Origin: Candidatus Firestoneibacteriota bacterium
GTDB lineage: Bacteria > Oederibacteriota > D2-FULL-39-29
Direction of reading: 5' to 3'
DNA length: 64,000 nt
Assembly: GCA_903891415.1 (NCBI GenBank)
Contig: CAITEH010000085.1
Location: forward strand, 47,032-111,031
Part shown: positions 35,480 through 45,174 of the stretch, piece by piece
Numbering within the stretch: position 1 is the first letter of the stretch
Layout: each line of letters starts with the position of its first letter
The notes under the pieces: model-generated
The model's input: the letters and a program-made list of their open reading frames with translations, nothing else
What the model was told of the DNA's origin: nothing
Databases searched by the model: none
Translations under genes and position numbers: made by a program

Positions 35480-36133
35480 ATGTTAAAACATATCTTATTT
35501 GCGGCCGTTCTCGCGGGCAATCTGTCCGCGCTTAATTATGATGAAGCGCTGGAGAAGCTGCTGGACAGTTTTAGAAATAAACTGGAGAACTTCAGGGCGG
35601 ATGTTACAGAGGAAGTGAAACTCGGTGACATGTCCGAACCGAAGCTCCTCCGGGGTACTATGACGGTTAAGGCCCCGGGGAAACTGCTGCTGGAATACAC
35701 GGCTCCGGTAAAACAAAGCATCATTTCCGACGGGAAGACCCTCTGGATCTACTTTAAAGAACAGAACCAGGTAGTGATCCAGGATGTCTCGGAAGTAAAA
35801 AGCAAAGATAATATAATATTCCAACTGCCTAAATATCTCGAATACCTTAAGGAAAAATACATCGGCAGTTTGAAAGAAGAAGAAAAACACGATGAAGTGG
35901 AAGCTGTCCTTTTGGAATTTGTCCCCAGGGACGAAGGCGAGGACTTTACAAAGATAACTCTGTGGGCCGATAAAGAAAAATGGCTTCCTCTTTCCAGCAC
36001 CGTCTTTATAGGGGACGGCAACAGCATTACGGTGAAATTCAGCAAAATAAAAACAAACGAACTCCTGGAGGATTCCCTGTTTGATTTTAAGGTCCCGGAA
36101 GGGGCGGAAAAAATAACATCCCTGCTCCGGTAG
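35480..36133 (+). CDS. lolA: LolA-like outer-membrane lipoprotein carrier
   Basis: Periplasmic chaperone that carries lipoproteins from the LolCDE exporter to the outer membrane. 217 residues with a short signal (MLKHILFAAVLAGNLSA), then LLDSFRNKLENFRADVTEE, GTMTVKAPGKLLLEYTAPVK and ISDGKTLWIYFKEQNQVVIQ, the usual open half-barrel pattern. It follows ftsK by a single base. With three lipoprotein-signal proteins in this run (MsrB upstream, GNA1162-like and CsgG-like just before), a carrier fits the context. LolB and LolCDE are not seen here. Confidence 0.88.
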   Translation: MLKHILFAAVLAGNLSALNYDEALEKLLDSFRNKLENFRADVTEEVKLGDMSEPKLLRGTMTVKAPGKLLLEYTAPVKQSIISDGKTLWIYFKEQNQVVIQDVSEVKSKDNIIFQLPKYLEYLKEKYIGSLKEEEKHDEVEAVLLEFVPRDEGEDFTKITLWADKEKWLPLSSTVFIGDGNSITVKFSKIKTNELLEDSLFDFKVPEGAEKITSLLR

Positions 36134-36253
36134 CTGCCCGGCCAAGCCGGCAACCGTATTGATGAACTGTTCCTTTTGCAGTCCCGCGAACTTGAAAAAT
36201 AATTATCAGGAAAATATGCTTTCATAATAAGCTTTATATCGGAGGATGCGTGA

Positions 36254-38060
36254 ATGTATGAAGATCTGAAAAAAAAGATCCAAAAAGAATTTTCTTCTGA
36301 AATTGTTAGAAAGGAGATCTATGGAATATTTAAAAATGACCGCAAAGGGACTACCCCGGCCTTTGTCCGGACCGGAAGCCATATATATAAAAGGCTAAAA
36401 AAAATAGGTTTGAAAGAAATAAAAAAAAGCTGGTTTTTGGCTGACGGTAAAACTCTGATCCAGGACTGGCTCCCCTTCCCCGGCCTGGGACTGCAAAGAA
36501 GCTTTTTTAAAGATCACAGAACCAAAAGAATATGCAAGAACCATGGTAAAATTTCCTGATAAATTTCTTTGTGTCGGAATGAACAGTCCGGGCACGCCGG
36601 ACGGCGGTGTAACCAGCCAGGTAATACTTTATAATAAAAGTTCTGATCTTAAAAAAGCCCGCGGAAAAATACTGTTTTTTTCAGGAAGAGTTGACTCCAT
36701 AAAAAACGGGCTCTTAAAGAATGATATTAAGGGGGTTATCTCTGACTTTCATTATAAAGGGAAGGAAAAAAATGATACGATCTATTGGGAAAACAGATGG
36801 CATGTGAAAAAGGAAGAAACCAGCTTTTTCTGTATTAAAATATCAATGAAAGACGGTGCTGCTCTGAGAATACTTCTGGAAAAAGGTGTTAAAGTTAAGG
36901 TTAAAGCTTTCATTAGAGCCAGGAATTACTCCGGCAAGATACCTGCGGTAAGCGGACTTATCCCCGGAAAAAACCCGAAAGAAGAAGTAATAATCCTTGG
37001 CCATGTTTATGATGTGGGCGCGCATGACAATGCTTCGGGAGCGGGGATCATGATAGAGATAGCGCGGACCATACAAAAACTGATAAAAACCGGTAAATTA
37101 TCACAGCCCAGGAGATCCATAAGATTTTTATTTCCCCACGAAATGTATGGGACCCTGGACTGGGTAGCCCGCAAGCGCGATAAGAGCAGGAAACTTATAG
37201 CCGGGCTTAATCTCGATATGGTAGGCGGAAAAAATAATTCTATTAAGCTTAGAGCGTCAGATGAAATTCCGTCCTTTACCAATGAATTAATAGTTGAACT
37301 GCTAAAGCAAAGCTCCCATATAAGAAAAGGGCTCATAGTGAGTAACGGTGTTCTTGATGACGAAATGTTCTTAAAAGACCCTCTGATAGGGTGTTCCACG
37401 CCTACTCTAAGTTTTGGACGCGTTGATCATTGTTATCACAGTGATGCCGATACAATGGACAAACTCGACTATAATTTCGTAAAAAATGCCGGGGTGGTTT
37501 CCGCAGTTTACCTTTATTTTATTGCGTCTGCCGGAATAAAAGAAGCACTTTGGCTTGCGGAACTGGTTTTTAGCTGCTGGAATAACAGTATAGTTAAATA
37601 TATGAAAGAAAAGAACTCCAGTAGTAAAATAAATTTCTTGATAGAAAGAGGGACGGAAAATTTGAATTCCATTTCCGCGTTGGTAGAGGGGCCAGAACGG
37701 GCATTTTTTAATAAAAAAATAGCCGGTTACATTTGCTGTCTTGAAAAATATAAGAAAGCTCTTTCAGGAAAAGAAAAGCCGGTAAGAGGCGAAAAATTGG
37801 TGCCTGTCAGGTCGAAATGCAGCCTAATACCTGCTATGGACAGTATTTCCGGGAAAGAAAAAACGGATTTTGAAAACAAATTCAAGGAATATTTTCCCTG
37901 GTCCAATTACCTTTCGCCCATGTGGTTTCTGACCGACGGTAAGCGCACGATCAGGCAAATCCACTATTTTCTTAAGAACAATTATGGCACGTCAGATCTG
38001 AAAAGGTTGGTAGAAATTTACAAATTTCTGAAAAGAACAAAATATATTAAGTTCAGATAA
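36254..38060 (+). pseudogene. M28-type zinc aminopeptidase-like gene with a +1 frameshift
   Basis: Two frames together encode one protein: residues from the ATG at 36254 (Shine-Dalgarno GGAGG at 36241) to about DGKTLIQDWLPFP, then after one surplus base ...AWDCKEAFLKITEPKEYART and on to 38060. Removing one C from the run at 36478-36481 gives exactly 602 codons including the stop. The zinc ligands of M28 are all present: GHVYD (His), AHDNASGAG (Asp), FPHEMYG (Glu), LDMVG (Asp), CYHSDADTMD (His). A C-terminal winged-helix-like tail (GKRTIRQIHYFLKNNY) follows. If the shift is real, the second part from 36543 might still make a truncated protein; a sequencing or assembly slip in a C-run is equally likely. 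Confidence 0.75.
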
Positions 38061-38100
38061 ATTAAGACCCGCCGGCCTTACCGGAATATAGGTAAAGTTA

Positions 38101-38130
38101 TTGTTTTTGTGCCGGTCTTAGTGGTATAAT
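38101..38130 (+). promoter_or_regulatory. Predicted promoter of the MalK-type ATPase gene
   Basis: TTGTTT (38101-38106) and TATAAT (38125-38130), spacer 18 bp. A leader of about 84 nt follows, with a small stem-loop CCGTC/GGCGG near 38148-38162 and the strong Shine-Dalgarno AAAGGAGG (38207-38214) before the ATG at 38221. Confidence 0.6.
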
Positions 38131-38220
38131 AACGCCGTTATACTCATCCGTCTTAAGGGCGGAAATATTTTTACTAGGCAGCAGCCGTACGCGCTCTCGC
38201 CCGGTAAAAGGAGGCCGTAA

Positions 38221-39327
38221 ATGGCAAAGGTAATATTAGAAAAGATAGAAAAAAGGTTTCCGGGCAATCCGAAACCTGCAGTTGCGGAAATGACGCTGGA
38301 GATAAAGGACAAAGAGTTCGTGGTCCTTGTCGGCCCGTCGGGTTGCGGTAAGTCCACGACCTTAAGAATGGTGGCAGGGTTGGAAGAGATATCTGCCGGA
38401 AAAGTTATAATAGACGAAAGAGTTGTTAATGATATCCCGCCGAAAGACAGAGACGTAGCGATGGTTTTCCAGAATTATGCTCTCTACCCGCACATGACGG
38501 TCTATGATAATATGGCTTTTGGTTTAAAGATCAGAAAATTCCCAAAAGATGAGATAGAGCGCAGGGTCAAAGAGGCCTCTGAAATACTCGGTATTCAGGA
38601 ACTGCTTGAAAGGCGGCCAAAACAGCTTTCAGGCGGACAGAGACAGCGTGTCGCGCTCGGCAGGGCCATAGTCAGAAAACCTAAAGTATTTCTCTTCGAT
38701 GAACCTCTTTCCAATCTTGATGCCAAGCTCAGGGGCCAGATGAGGACTGAGATCATTAAACTTCATAACCGGCTCCAGGCAACCATGATATATGTTACGC
38801 ATGATCAGGTGGAAGCTATGACCATGGGGGACCGGATAGTGGTTATGAAAGACGGTTATGTGCAGCAGGTCGGTATGCCCGTGGATATTTATGACCAGCC
38901 GGTAAACAAGTTTGTAGCGGGTTTCATAGGGACGCCTCCCATGAACTTGATCAATGGCAGGATAGAGAAAAAGGATGGCGGGCTTTTCTTCAATGAAGGG
39001 AGTTTCAGCGTCAAGCTTGACAAGCGCATGGTGGAAAAGATGGAAAGCCACGCGGATAAAGAAGTCATACTCGGTATCCGTCCTGAATATATTGAAGATA
39101 AAAAAACTACGGTCTTCACTGATCCCGATTGGAAAGTCGCGGCGACGGTCGATGTTATTGAATCTATCGGCTCTTCGGCTTATGTTTACCTGACGACAGG
39201 CCAGTCATCTTTTGTCGCGGCACTGGATTCCCACAAGCAAATGAAGGTCTCTGAAAAAGAGGACGTAGTGTTTAATATGGAAAAAGTCCACTTCTTTGAT
39301 GTTCAGACCGATATGACCATCGTTTAG
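38221..39327 (+). CDS. ABC transporter ATP-binding protein, MalK/UgpC type
   Basis: Energises ABC importers of sugars or glycerol phosphates; one such ATPase often serves several permeases. 368 residues. Walker [14 protein letters not shown]-loop [16 protein letters not shown], signature [14 protein letters not shown], Walker [18 protein letters not shown]-loop [14 protein letters not shown], then TOBE domains ([10 protein letters not shown]) from ~240. No permease or binding-protein gene is adjacent, in keeping with a shared ATPase. The next gene, a ROK kinase, follows after 11 bp, suggesting uptake and phosphorylation of a sugar. Confidence 0.94.
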   Translation: MAKVILEKIEKRFPGNPKPAVAEMTLEIKDKEFVVLVGPSGCGKSTTLRMVAGLEEISAGKVIIDERVVNDIPPKDRDVAMVFQNYALYPHMTVYDNMAFGLKIRKFPKDEIERRVKEASEILGIQELLERRPKQLSGGQRQRVALGRAIVRKPKVFLFDEPLSNLDAKLRGQMRTEIIKLHNRLQATMIYVTHDQVEAMTMGDRIVVMKDGYVQQVGMPVDIYDQPVNKFVAGFIGTPPMNLINGRIEKKDGGLFFNEGSFSVKLDKRMVEKMESHADKEVILGIRPEYIEDKKTTVFTDPDWKVAATVDVIESIGSSAYVYLTTGQSSFVAALDSHKQMKVSEKEDVVFNMEKVHFFDVQTDMTIV

Positions 39328-39338
39328 GGACCGTAAAA

Positions 39339-40313
39339 ATGCCCCCAAAAAAATATTATGCTATTGGCGTGGATCTCGGCGGGACAAAAATTTCCGCCGG
39401 GATCGTCAGTTCTTCGGGTAAGGTTATTTTACGGGAAAAAATTCCGACCATGGTTGCGCTGGGCGGAAAAACTGTCCTTAACCGCCTGGCTTTAGCTATC
39501 AGCCTGCTTTTTAAAAAAGCCCCCCCCGCGGTTAGAAAGGAAATTAGAGGGATCGGTATCGGTATTCCCGGTATGGTCGAACATGAAAAAGGCATAGTGC
39601 ATGAACCCCCCAATATTCCCGCTTTGAACGGCGTGAATGTCAAAAAATTTATTCAGAGGCGTTTTAAAAAACCCGCTTTCATTGCCAATGACGCGAACGC
39701 GCATGCTTTGGGCGAGCATACATTTGGCGCCGGAAAAGGCACCCAAAATATGGTTTGCATAACTCTGGGCACGGGATTGGGCGGCGGGATTATACTTAAC
39801 GGCAAGCTCTACACGGGTTCTTTTGAGAATGCCGGTGAATTAGGGCATATCGTAATAAGAAAAGAAGGTATTCCCTGTAATTGCGGCAATACAGGGTGTG
39901 TTGAGGCCTATGTCGGTGCTAATTTTATTGCCGAAAGAGCAAGAAAAGCTATAAAAGCAGGGACAAAAAGTTCAGTTGTAAAACTTGTAAATGGTGACCT
40001 GTCAAAGATAACCCCGCACTTACTGGCAAAAGCCGCGAGGCAAGGTGATAGGTACGCCCGGCAGCTCTGGGCGGAAGTTGGAGAAGAGATCGGAACGGCC
40101 ATAGTAAGCATTGCTAACATTTTAGGCCCTGAAAAAGTGATAGTGAGCGGTGGTGTTTCCCGTGCCGGGGATATTCTTTTTAAGCCGATGATAAAAGAGT
40201 TTAAAAAAAGGTCGTTCAAATATTTAAGAACGAGGATAAAGATCGTTCCCGGTAAGCTCCTGGATGACGCGGGGATACTGGGTTCCAGCTCGCTTGTTTT
40301 TAAACAGAGTTAA
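39339..40313 (+). CDS. ROK-family sugar kinase (glucokinase-like)
   Basis: Phosphorylates glucose or a related hexose with ATP. 324 residues: phosphate motif VDLGGTKISAGIVSS, GIPGMVEHEKG, the catalytic Asp in FIANDANAHALGE, LGTGLGGGIILNG, and the zinc-binding ROK signature GHIVIRKEGIPCNCGNTGCV with the following Glu. An N-acetylhexosamine kinase is an alternative. It lies 11 bp after the MalK-type ATPase and its end precedes lptD by 22 bp. Confidence 0.92.
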   Translation: MPPKKYYAIGVDLGGTKISAGIVSSSGKVILREKIPTMVALGGKTVLNRLALAISLLFKKAPPAVRKEIRGIGIGIPGMVEHEKGIVHEPPNIPALNGVNVKKFIQRRFKKPAFIANDANAHALGEHTFGAGKGTQNMVCITLGTGLGGGIILNGKLYTGSFENAGELGHIVIRKEGIPCNCGNTGCVEAYVGANFIAERARKAIKAGTKSSVVKLVNGDLSKITPHLLAKAARQGDRYARQLWAEVGEEIGTAIVSIANILGPEKVIVSGGVSRAGDILFKPMIKEFKKRSFKYLRTRIKIVPGKLLDDAGILGSSSLVFKQS

Positions 40314-40335
40314 TTCTTTTAACCGGGAAGCGAAA

Positions 40336-42381
40336 ATGAAAAAAATTAATATAACCGCCCTGATATTCGGGGCGGTTTTCTTTTTTCTTAACCCTTTTCG
40401 GTTAGCGGCGGAAGAGCCTGTAAAAGCGAAAGCCCCGGTTACAGAAGAACGCCTGGCCGCTCAAAAAGAAGAAAGCACGGGAGAGGTCAAGCCCGTTGAT
40501 TGTTTCGCCGACCATCTTGAATATGATGAGGTGAACGGAGCTCTCTACGGTAAGGGCAACGTCAAGGTTATTTATAAAGGCACCGAAATAAAAGCCGACG
40601 AAGTAAGGTTCAATGTAAAATCGTCGGAACTTGAAGCAAACGGCAATATAACTGTTACCGAAAACGACATGGTAATAAAAGGCGAATTTGTTAAATTTAA
40701 TATGAAAGGCAAGGTGGGGCGGATAGAAAAGATAGACCTTTCAAAGGGGCCCTGGTATTTTAAAGGCTCTGCCGTGGAAAAACCTGATGAGAAAAACGCG
40801 ACCTTGATAGAGGGTTACGCCACTACCTGTCAAAATAGAGAGCACCCGCATTACCGGCTGGTTTCCCAGAGGATACATATAGAACTTGATAATATAATAG
40901 AGAGCTGGAGTGTATTGCTGTATGTCGGAGATATTCCGGTATTTTACTTTCCGTATATATGGAAATCCCTTAAAACTTCGGCTAAAAGCCCTCTGGATAT
41001 AAAACCGGGTTATTCAAGCAGCGAGGGACTTTATCTTAAACTTGCCTATAATTACGAACTCTCTGAATATTTTACCGGGGCTCTACAATTGGATCTTATG
41101 CAAAAGAAGGGTTCCGGCTACGGCCTGCAGCAAAACTACAGATTTGCCGATGGCCTGAACGGCGGATATCTTTATGCCTATTACGTGCTTGAACAGGATA
41201 CCCTGCATGAAAGGTTCAGAGTTGACTTTGACCACTCCAGCCGCTTCAACAATAATCTAAGCGTGGTTGCCCGGCTTAATTACCTGAGTGATGAAGCCCT
41301 GACCCGGGATTTTTATTCCTATGATTATCCGGTGGTATCGCGGGACATCAGGTCCTATTTCGCGACCACTTATTATGACAGTTTGTTTTCTGTTATGCTG
41401 GCCGTGGACAGGCAGGATCATTATGACCCTTTTGACAGATTATATAGATTGTCCGCGTTCACTCTTCCCAATCTAAGGTTCAATACGACTTCGCTCAGGA
41501 TCGGGGAAACCACTGCCTACTGGTCTTTGGCTTCCGAGATCATGAATTATTACAGCGCGGCCGGAGGTTATTATATCCTGCAGTCGGGCTTGCATCCGGG
41601 CCTTTCCTATTCCCTGAAACTGGACCAATTGAATTCTTTGAACAGTTCTTTTTCTTTAAATGCCGTGACTCAAGACCATCTGGAACCTAATTCTGCCGCC
41701 AAGCTTTCAAGCTTGAATTATGCGGCCTCCTTTAACCTGCACACTACCTGGAACATGAATATGGATACGGATGTTAACTATTCTTATTCTGAAAGCCTTT
41801 CGGATGTGCAGGTCTTGACCAATCAAGTGAACGGCCGGCTTAATTTACGCGTGGGAAATTTTCTTTCCAGCACCATGAATACAAGCTATTTTTTTCTTTT
41901 GCATGACCCCGACCTGAAAAAGAATTTTGGGTTCCTGGTTGATTCTACAAATTTCTTTTTTTCCAAAGATATTAATGCTGCCGTCACCCTGCAATACTCA
42001 ATTCCCGCGGGGTTAATGAGTTCTTTGGATGTATTCTCAAATTTTGGCCGGCCTCAGGGCTTCATGGCCACTTTCGGGTTGAACTATATTAAAGCGGATC
42101 CGGCCTCTCCAAATCCGGATTTGCTTGATATTTCCGGCTCCGTGGCTTTTAATATTTCCGAGGATATGCATTTTGAATACGGGACCAGGTACAATACGGT
42201 TGCCAATGATTTTCGCGAGCACAGGTTTGTGTTTTCCGCTAACCTGACCGATTGCTGGTGCGGAGGCCTGAACTTTACCCAGAGCTATGGCATATTTTCT
42301 TTTGGACTTAATTTACAGCTAAGGGCTTTCAAAGAATCACCCTTGGATAAAAAACTGTCTCCGGAGGTATACAAGAAATAG
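40336..42381 (+). CDS. lptD: LPS-assembly protein LptD (OstA/Imp)
   Basis: Outer-membrane beta-barrel that inserts lipopolysaccharide into the outer leaflet. 681 residues from the ATG at 40336, with a signal peptide (MKKINITALIFGAVFFFLNP). The N-terminal OstA/LptA-like beta-jellyroll is clear (FADHLEYDEVNGALYGKGNV, KADEVRFNVKSSELEANGNI). The following motif LYVGDIPVFYFPYIW and PGYSSSEGLYLKLAYNYEL mark the barrel, which has alternating aromatic strands to the end. The frame extends upstream to 40264 inside the ROK gene but that part lacks a signal. It shows that the organism builds an LPS-bearing outer membrane. Confidence 0.92.
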   Translation: MKKINITALIFGAVFFFLNPFRLAAEEPVKAKAPVTEERLAAQKEESTGEVKPVDCFADHLEYDEVNGALYGKGNVKVIYKGTEIKADEVRFNVKSSELEANGNITVTENDMVIKGEFVKFNMKGKVGRIEKIDLSKGPWYFKGSAVEKPDEKNATLIEGYATTCQNREHPHYRLVSQRIHIELDNIIESWSVLLYVGDIPVFYFPYIWKSLKTSAKSPLDIKPGYSSSEGLYLKLAYNYELSEYFTGALQLDLMQKKGSGYGLQQNYRFADGLNGGYLYAYYVLEQDTLHERFRVDFDHSSRFNNNLSVVARLNYLSDEALTRDFYSYDYPVVSRDIRSYFATTYYDSLFSVMLAVDRQDHYDPFDRLYRLSAFTLPNLRFNTTSLRIGETTAYWSLASEIMNYYSAAGGYYILQSGLHPGLSYSLKLDQLNSLNSSFSLNAVTQDHLEPNSAAKLSSLNYAASFNLHTTWNMNMDTDVNYSYSESLSDVQVLTNQVNGRLNLRVGNFLSSTMNTSYFFLLHDPDLKKNFGFLVDSTNFFFSKDINAAVTLQYSIPAGLMSSLDVFSNFGRPQGFMATFGLNYIKADPASPNPDLLDISGSVAFNISEDMHFEYGTRYNTVANDFREHRFVFSANLTDCWCGGLNFTQSYGIFSFGLNLQLRAFKESPLDKKLSPEVYKK

Positions 42382-42384
42382 GCC

Positions 42385-43353
42385 ATGGCTAAATATATCT
42401 TTAAACGCCTGCTGCTGAGTATTCCGGTGCTTTTTGGTATCACGCTGATAACCTTTGCGATCATTCATATTACTCCCGGCGGGCCCACGGCCATTCAAAG
42501 CAATATGAACGCGAAAGTCTCCGCCGATTCTGTGGCAAAACTAAGAGCGCTCTATGACCTGGATAAACCTGTCCAGGTGCAGTACCTGAAATGGCTGGGC
42601 AGGATGGCCCGGCTGGATTTTGGGGAATCCTTCAACGATAACCGGCCGGCTCTGGATAAGATCCTGGAAAAGATCCCGAATACCCTGCTCTTGAATATTT
42701 TGTCTCTTTTTCTGATCTTTATTATTGCCGTACCTATCGGTGTATATTCCGCGGTAAAACAAAACAGCGTTTTTGATAAGATCTTTTCTGTTTCAACGCT
42801 TATCGGCTACTCTATGCCTACTTTCTGGCTGGCGCTCCTGCTTATGATGTACTTTGGCGTCTATCTGCATATTCTGCCGGTTTCCGGTATGCGCTCGCAG
42901 GATGCAGGCAGGTTTCCTTTGTACCTGCAGATATTTGACCGCCTCTGGCACCTTGCTCTGCCCGTTTTTGTAAGCGCCTTTGGAGGGCTGGCTTCAATAT
43001 CCCGGTATACCCGATCCAGCATGCTTGAAGTTATTAGACAGGATTATATCCGTACCGCAAGGGCTAAAGGGCTGCCGGAAAGCAGGGTGATCTACAAACA
43101 CGCGCTTAAGAATGCCTTGCTCCCTATAGTTACCCTTCTGGGGCTCTCGTTACCCGGGCTTATAGGCGGTGGTTTCATTTTTGAAACTATTTTTTCCTGG
43201 CCGGGTATGGGCCGGCTCGGGTATGAAGCAGCGATGAATTTTGACTATACGGTCATAATGGGAGTGGTTACCTTTGGGGCCGTGTTGACCCTGCTTGGCA
43301 ATATTATTGCCGACATTACTTACGCGCTGGTTGATCCCAGGATAAGGTATTAA
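42385..43353 (+). CDS. Oligopeptide/dipeptide ABC permease, OppB/DppB type
   Basis: First inner-membrane permease of a peptide/nickel-type ABC importer. 322 residues with the diagnostic N-terminus [44 protein letters not shown], the EAA-loop region [20 protein letters not shown] and [20 protein letters not shown], and DPRIRY at the end. Six TM segments. It starts 3 bp after lptD and is followed 1 bp later by the second permease. Confidence 0.92.
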   Translation: MAKYIFKRLLLSIPVLFGITLITFAIIHITPGGPTAIQSNMNAKVSADSVAKLRALYDLDKPVQVQYLKWLGRMARLDFGESFNDNRPALDKILEKIPNTLLLNILSLFLIFIIAVPIGVYSAVKQNSVFDKIFSVSTLIGYSMPTFWLALLLMMYFGVYLHILPVSGMRSQDAGRFPLYLQIFDRLWHLALPVFVSAFGGLASISRYTRSSMLEVIRQDYIRTARAKGLPESRVIYKHALKNALLPIVTLLGLSLPGLIGGGFIFETIFSWPGMGRLGYEAAMNFDYTVIMGVVTFGAVLTLLGNIIADITYALVDPRIRY

Positions 43354-43354
43354 T

Positions 43355-44209
43355 ATGCGGAAGAAAAACTTTTCCATAGGGAGTGTGGTCTGGGGCAGGT
43401 TGAAGAAAAATAAACTCGCGCTTTTGGGCGCCTGGATAGTCCTCTTATTAAGCCTGCTCGCGCTGGCGGCGCCTTTGCTGGCGCCCTGCAGTCCTTTTGA
43501 ACAGGATATCGGGAACCGGCTGCTTTCTCCTTCAAGCCGGCATTATTGCGGAACGGATGAATTGGGCCGGGATATTTTTTCAAGAATGCTCTATGGCGCC
43601 AGGGTTTCTCTTTCTGTCGGTTTTATTGCTGTTTTTATTTCCACCATAATAGGCATTCTACTTGGCGCTCTTGCCGGTTATTTTGGCGGGGGCGTGGATA
43701 ATTTGATAATGCGTTTTGTTGATATTATGCTTTCTATTCCGACCCTATTTTTTATTCTTATGCTGATAGTTTTCCTGGGCCCGAGTATCTTTAATGTTAT
43801 GCTGATAATCGGCTTGACGGGTTGGACGGATCTGGCGCGCCTGGTCAGGGCCGAGTTTCTTTCTCTGAAGAACAGGGAATATGTCCTCTCTGCCAGAGTC
43901 GCCGGTGCTTCAAACAACCGGATAATTTTTCATCACATACTCCGGAATGCCCTGTCTCCGGTCTTTGTGTCCGTTATTTTTGGCGTTGGCGGCGCAATAT
44001 TACTCGAATCAGGCCTGAGTTTCCTGGGACTTGGTGTTCAGCCTCCCGATGCCAGCTGGGGGAATATTTTGTCCTCCGGAAAGGACTATATTGAGAAGGC
44101 CTGGTGGCTTACCGTTTTTCCGGGACTTGCCATATTTGTGACCGTGATGTCCTATAATCTTCTGGGTGAGGGGCTCAGGGACGCGGTGGATCCGAGGCTG
44201 GTGGAATGA
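43355..44209 (+). CDS. Oligopeptide/dipeptide ABC permease, OppC/DppC type
   Basis: Second inner-membrane permease. 284 residues: KKNKLALLGAWIVLLLSLLA (first TM), HYCGTDELGRDIFSRMLYGA, the family motif, GARVSLSVGFIAV, DIMLSIPTLFFILMLIV, EAA region REYVLSARVAGASNNRIIFH, and LSFLGLGVQPPDASWGNILS near the C-terminus. Ends with DPRLVE, overlapping the next gene by 4 nt (ATGA). Confidence 0.93.
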   Translation: MRKKNFSIGSVVWGRLKKNKLALLGAWIVLLLSLLALAAPLLAPCSPFEQDIGNRLLSPSSRHYCGTDELGRDIFSRMLYGARVSLSVGFIAVFISTIIGILLGALAGYFGGGVDNLIMRFVDIMLSIPTLFFILMLIVFLGPSIFNVMLIIGLTGWTDLARLVRAEFLSLKNREYVLSARVAGASNNRIIFHHILRNALSPVFVSVIFGVGGAILLESGLSFLGLGVQPPDASWGNILSSGKDYIEKAWWLTVFPGLAIFVTVMSYNLLGEGLRDAVDPRLVE

Positions 44210-45174
44210 GGGAAAAATTATTAAATATAAATGAGCTGGCTGTGCATTTTAAATTGGAGGAAGGTATATTTAAGGCCGTTGACGGAATAAATATTTCTGT
44301 TGGTAAAAAGGAAACTGTCTGTCTTGTCGGCGAATCCGGTTCCGGAAAGACCCTTACTGCGCTTGCAGTTATGCGGTTGATCCCCAAGCCCGGTTTTATT
44401 GCCGGAGGAGAGGTGCTTTTTTTGGGCCAGGATCTGTTAAAGGTACAAGAAGAACAAATGCGGGAAATAAGGGGAGCCAGGGTCTCTATGGTTTTTCAGG
44501 AACCTTTTACCTGTTTAAACCCTGTTTATACTGTCGGGGACCAGATAGGCGAGTCCGTGGACCTTCATATCGGGCTAAAAGGGCTCCAAAAAAAGACGCG
44601 GGTTCTGGAAGTTTTGCAACTGGTCGGTATTTCGGATGCAACACGTGTTTACGGCGCCTATCCGCATGAGCTTTCCGGCGGAATGCGGCAGAGAGTTATG
44701 ATCGCTATGGGAATTGTCAGCGAGCCGGACCTTTTGATCGCGGATGAGCCGACAACGGCTCTGGACGTTACCATACAGGCGCAGATACTCGAGCTTCTGG
44801 CTGCTTTGAAAGAAAAACTGTCCTTAAGCATTCTTCTTGTCACCCATGACCTTGGTATAGTAAATGAAACCGGAGACAGGGTTTACGTTATGTATTCCGG
44901 ACGGATAATGGAAAGCGGACCCAAAAAAGATATTTTTTCGGGAACAAAACATCCCTATACGGAAGGCCTGCTAAAGTCGGTGCCCGATCTGGGCCCTGTA
45001 AAAAACCGCCTCTATACCATACCGGGAAGTATTCCGGAACCTTTAAAGGTCCCCGGCGGCTGCAGGTTCCACCCCCGCTGCCCCTATGTAATGGATATTT
45101 GCAGGGAAAAAGAACCGGCGGAAACAAAATTTAACGGGGAGCATTCGGCCTGGTGTTTTAGATATGGAAAATAA
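44206..45174 (+). CDS. Oligopeptide/dipeptide ABC ATPase, OppD/DppD type
   Basis: First ATPase. 322 residues: Walker A GESGSGKTLTALAV, Q-loop VFQEPFTCLNPVYTVGDQ, signature LSGGMRQRVMIAMG, Walker B LLIADEPTTALDVTIQAQ, H-loop VTHDLGIV, and the OppD/F-type C-terminal motif with four Cys (CRFHPRCPYVMDICREKEP ... CF), which in relatives binds an iron-sulfur cluster. It overlaps the OppF-type gene by 11 nt. Confidence 0.94.
   Translation: MREKLLNINELAVHFKLEEGIFKAVDGINISVGKKETVCLVGESGSGKTLTALAVMRLIPKPGFIAGGEVLFLGQDLLKVQEEQMREIRGARVSMVFQEPFTCLNPVYTVGDQIGESVDLHIGLKGLQKKTRVLEVLQLVGISDATRVYGAYPHELSGGMRQRVMIAMGIVSEPDLLIADEPTTALDVTIQAQILELLAALKEKLSLSILLVTHDLGIVNETGDRVYVMYSGRIMESGPKKDIFSGTKHPYTEGLLKSVPDLGPVKNRLYTIPGSIPEPLKVPGGCRFHPRCPYVMDICREKEPAETKFNGEHSAWCFRYGK

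Noticed and set aside
36130..36160. CCGGC/GCCGG hairpin after lolA as an intrinsic terminator
   Set aside because: The stem is only five base pairs and no T-run follows.
38063..38120. Inverted repeat TAAGACC/GGTCTTA after the M28 gene as a terminator
   Set aside because: The arms are 44 bp apart, no T-run follows, and the right arm overlaps the next promoter region.
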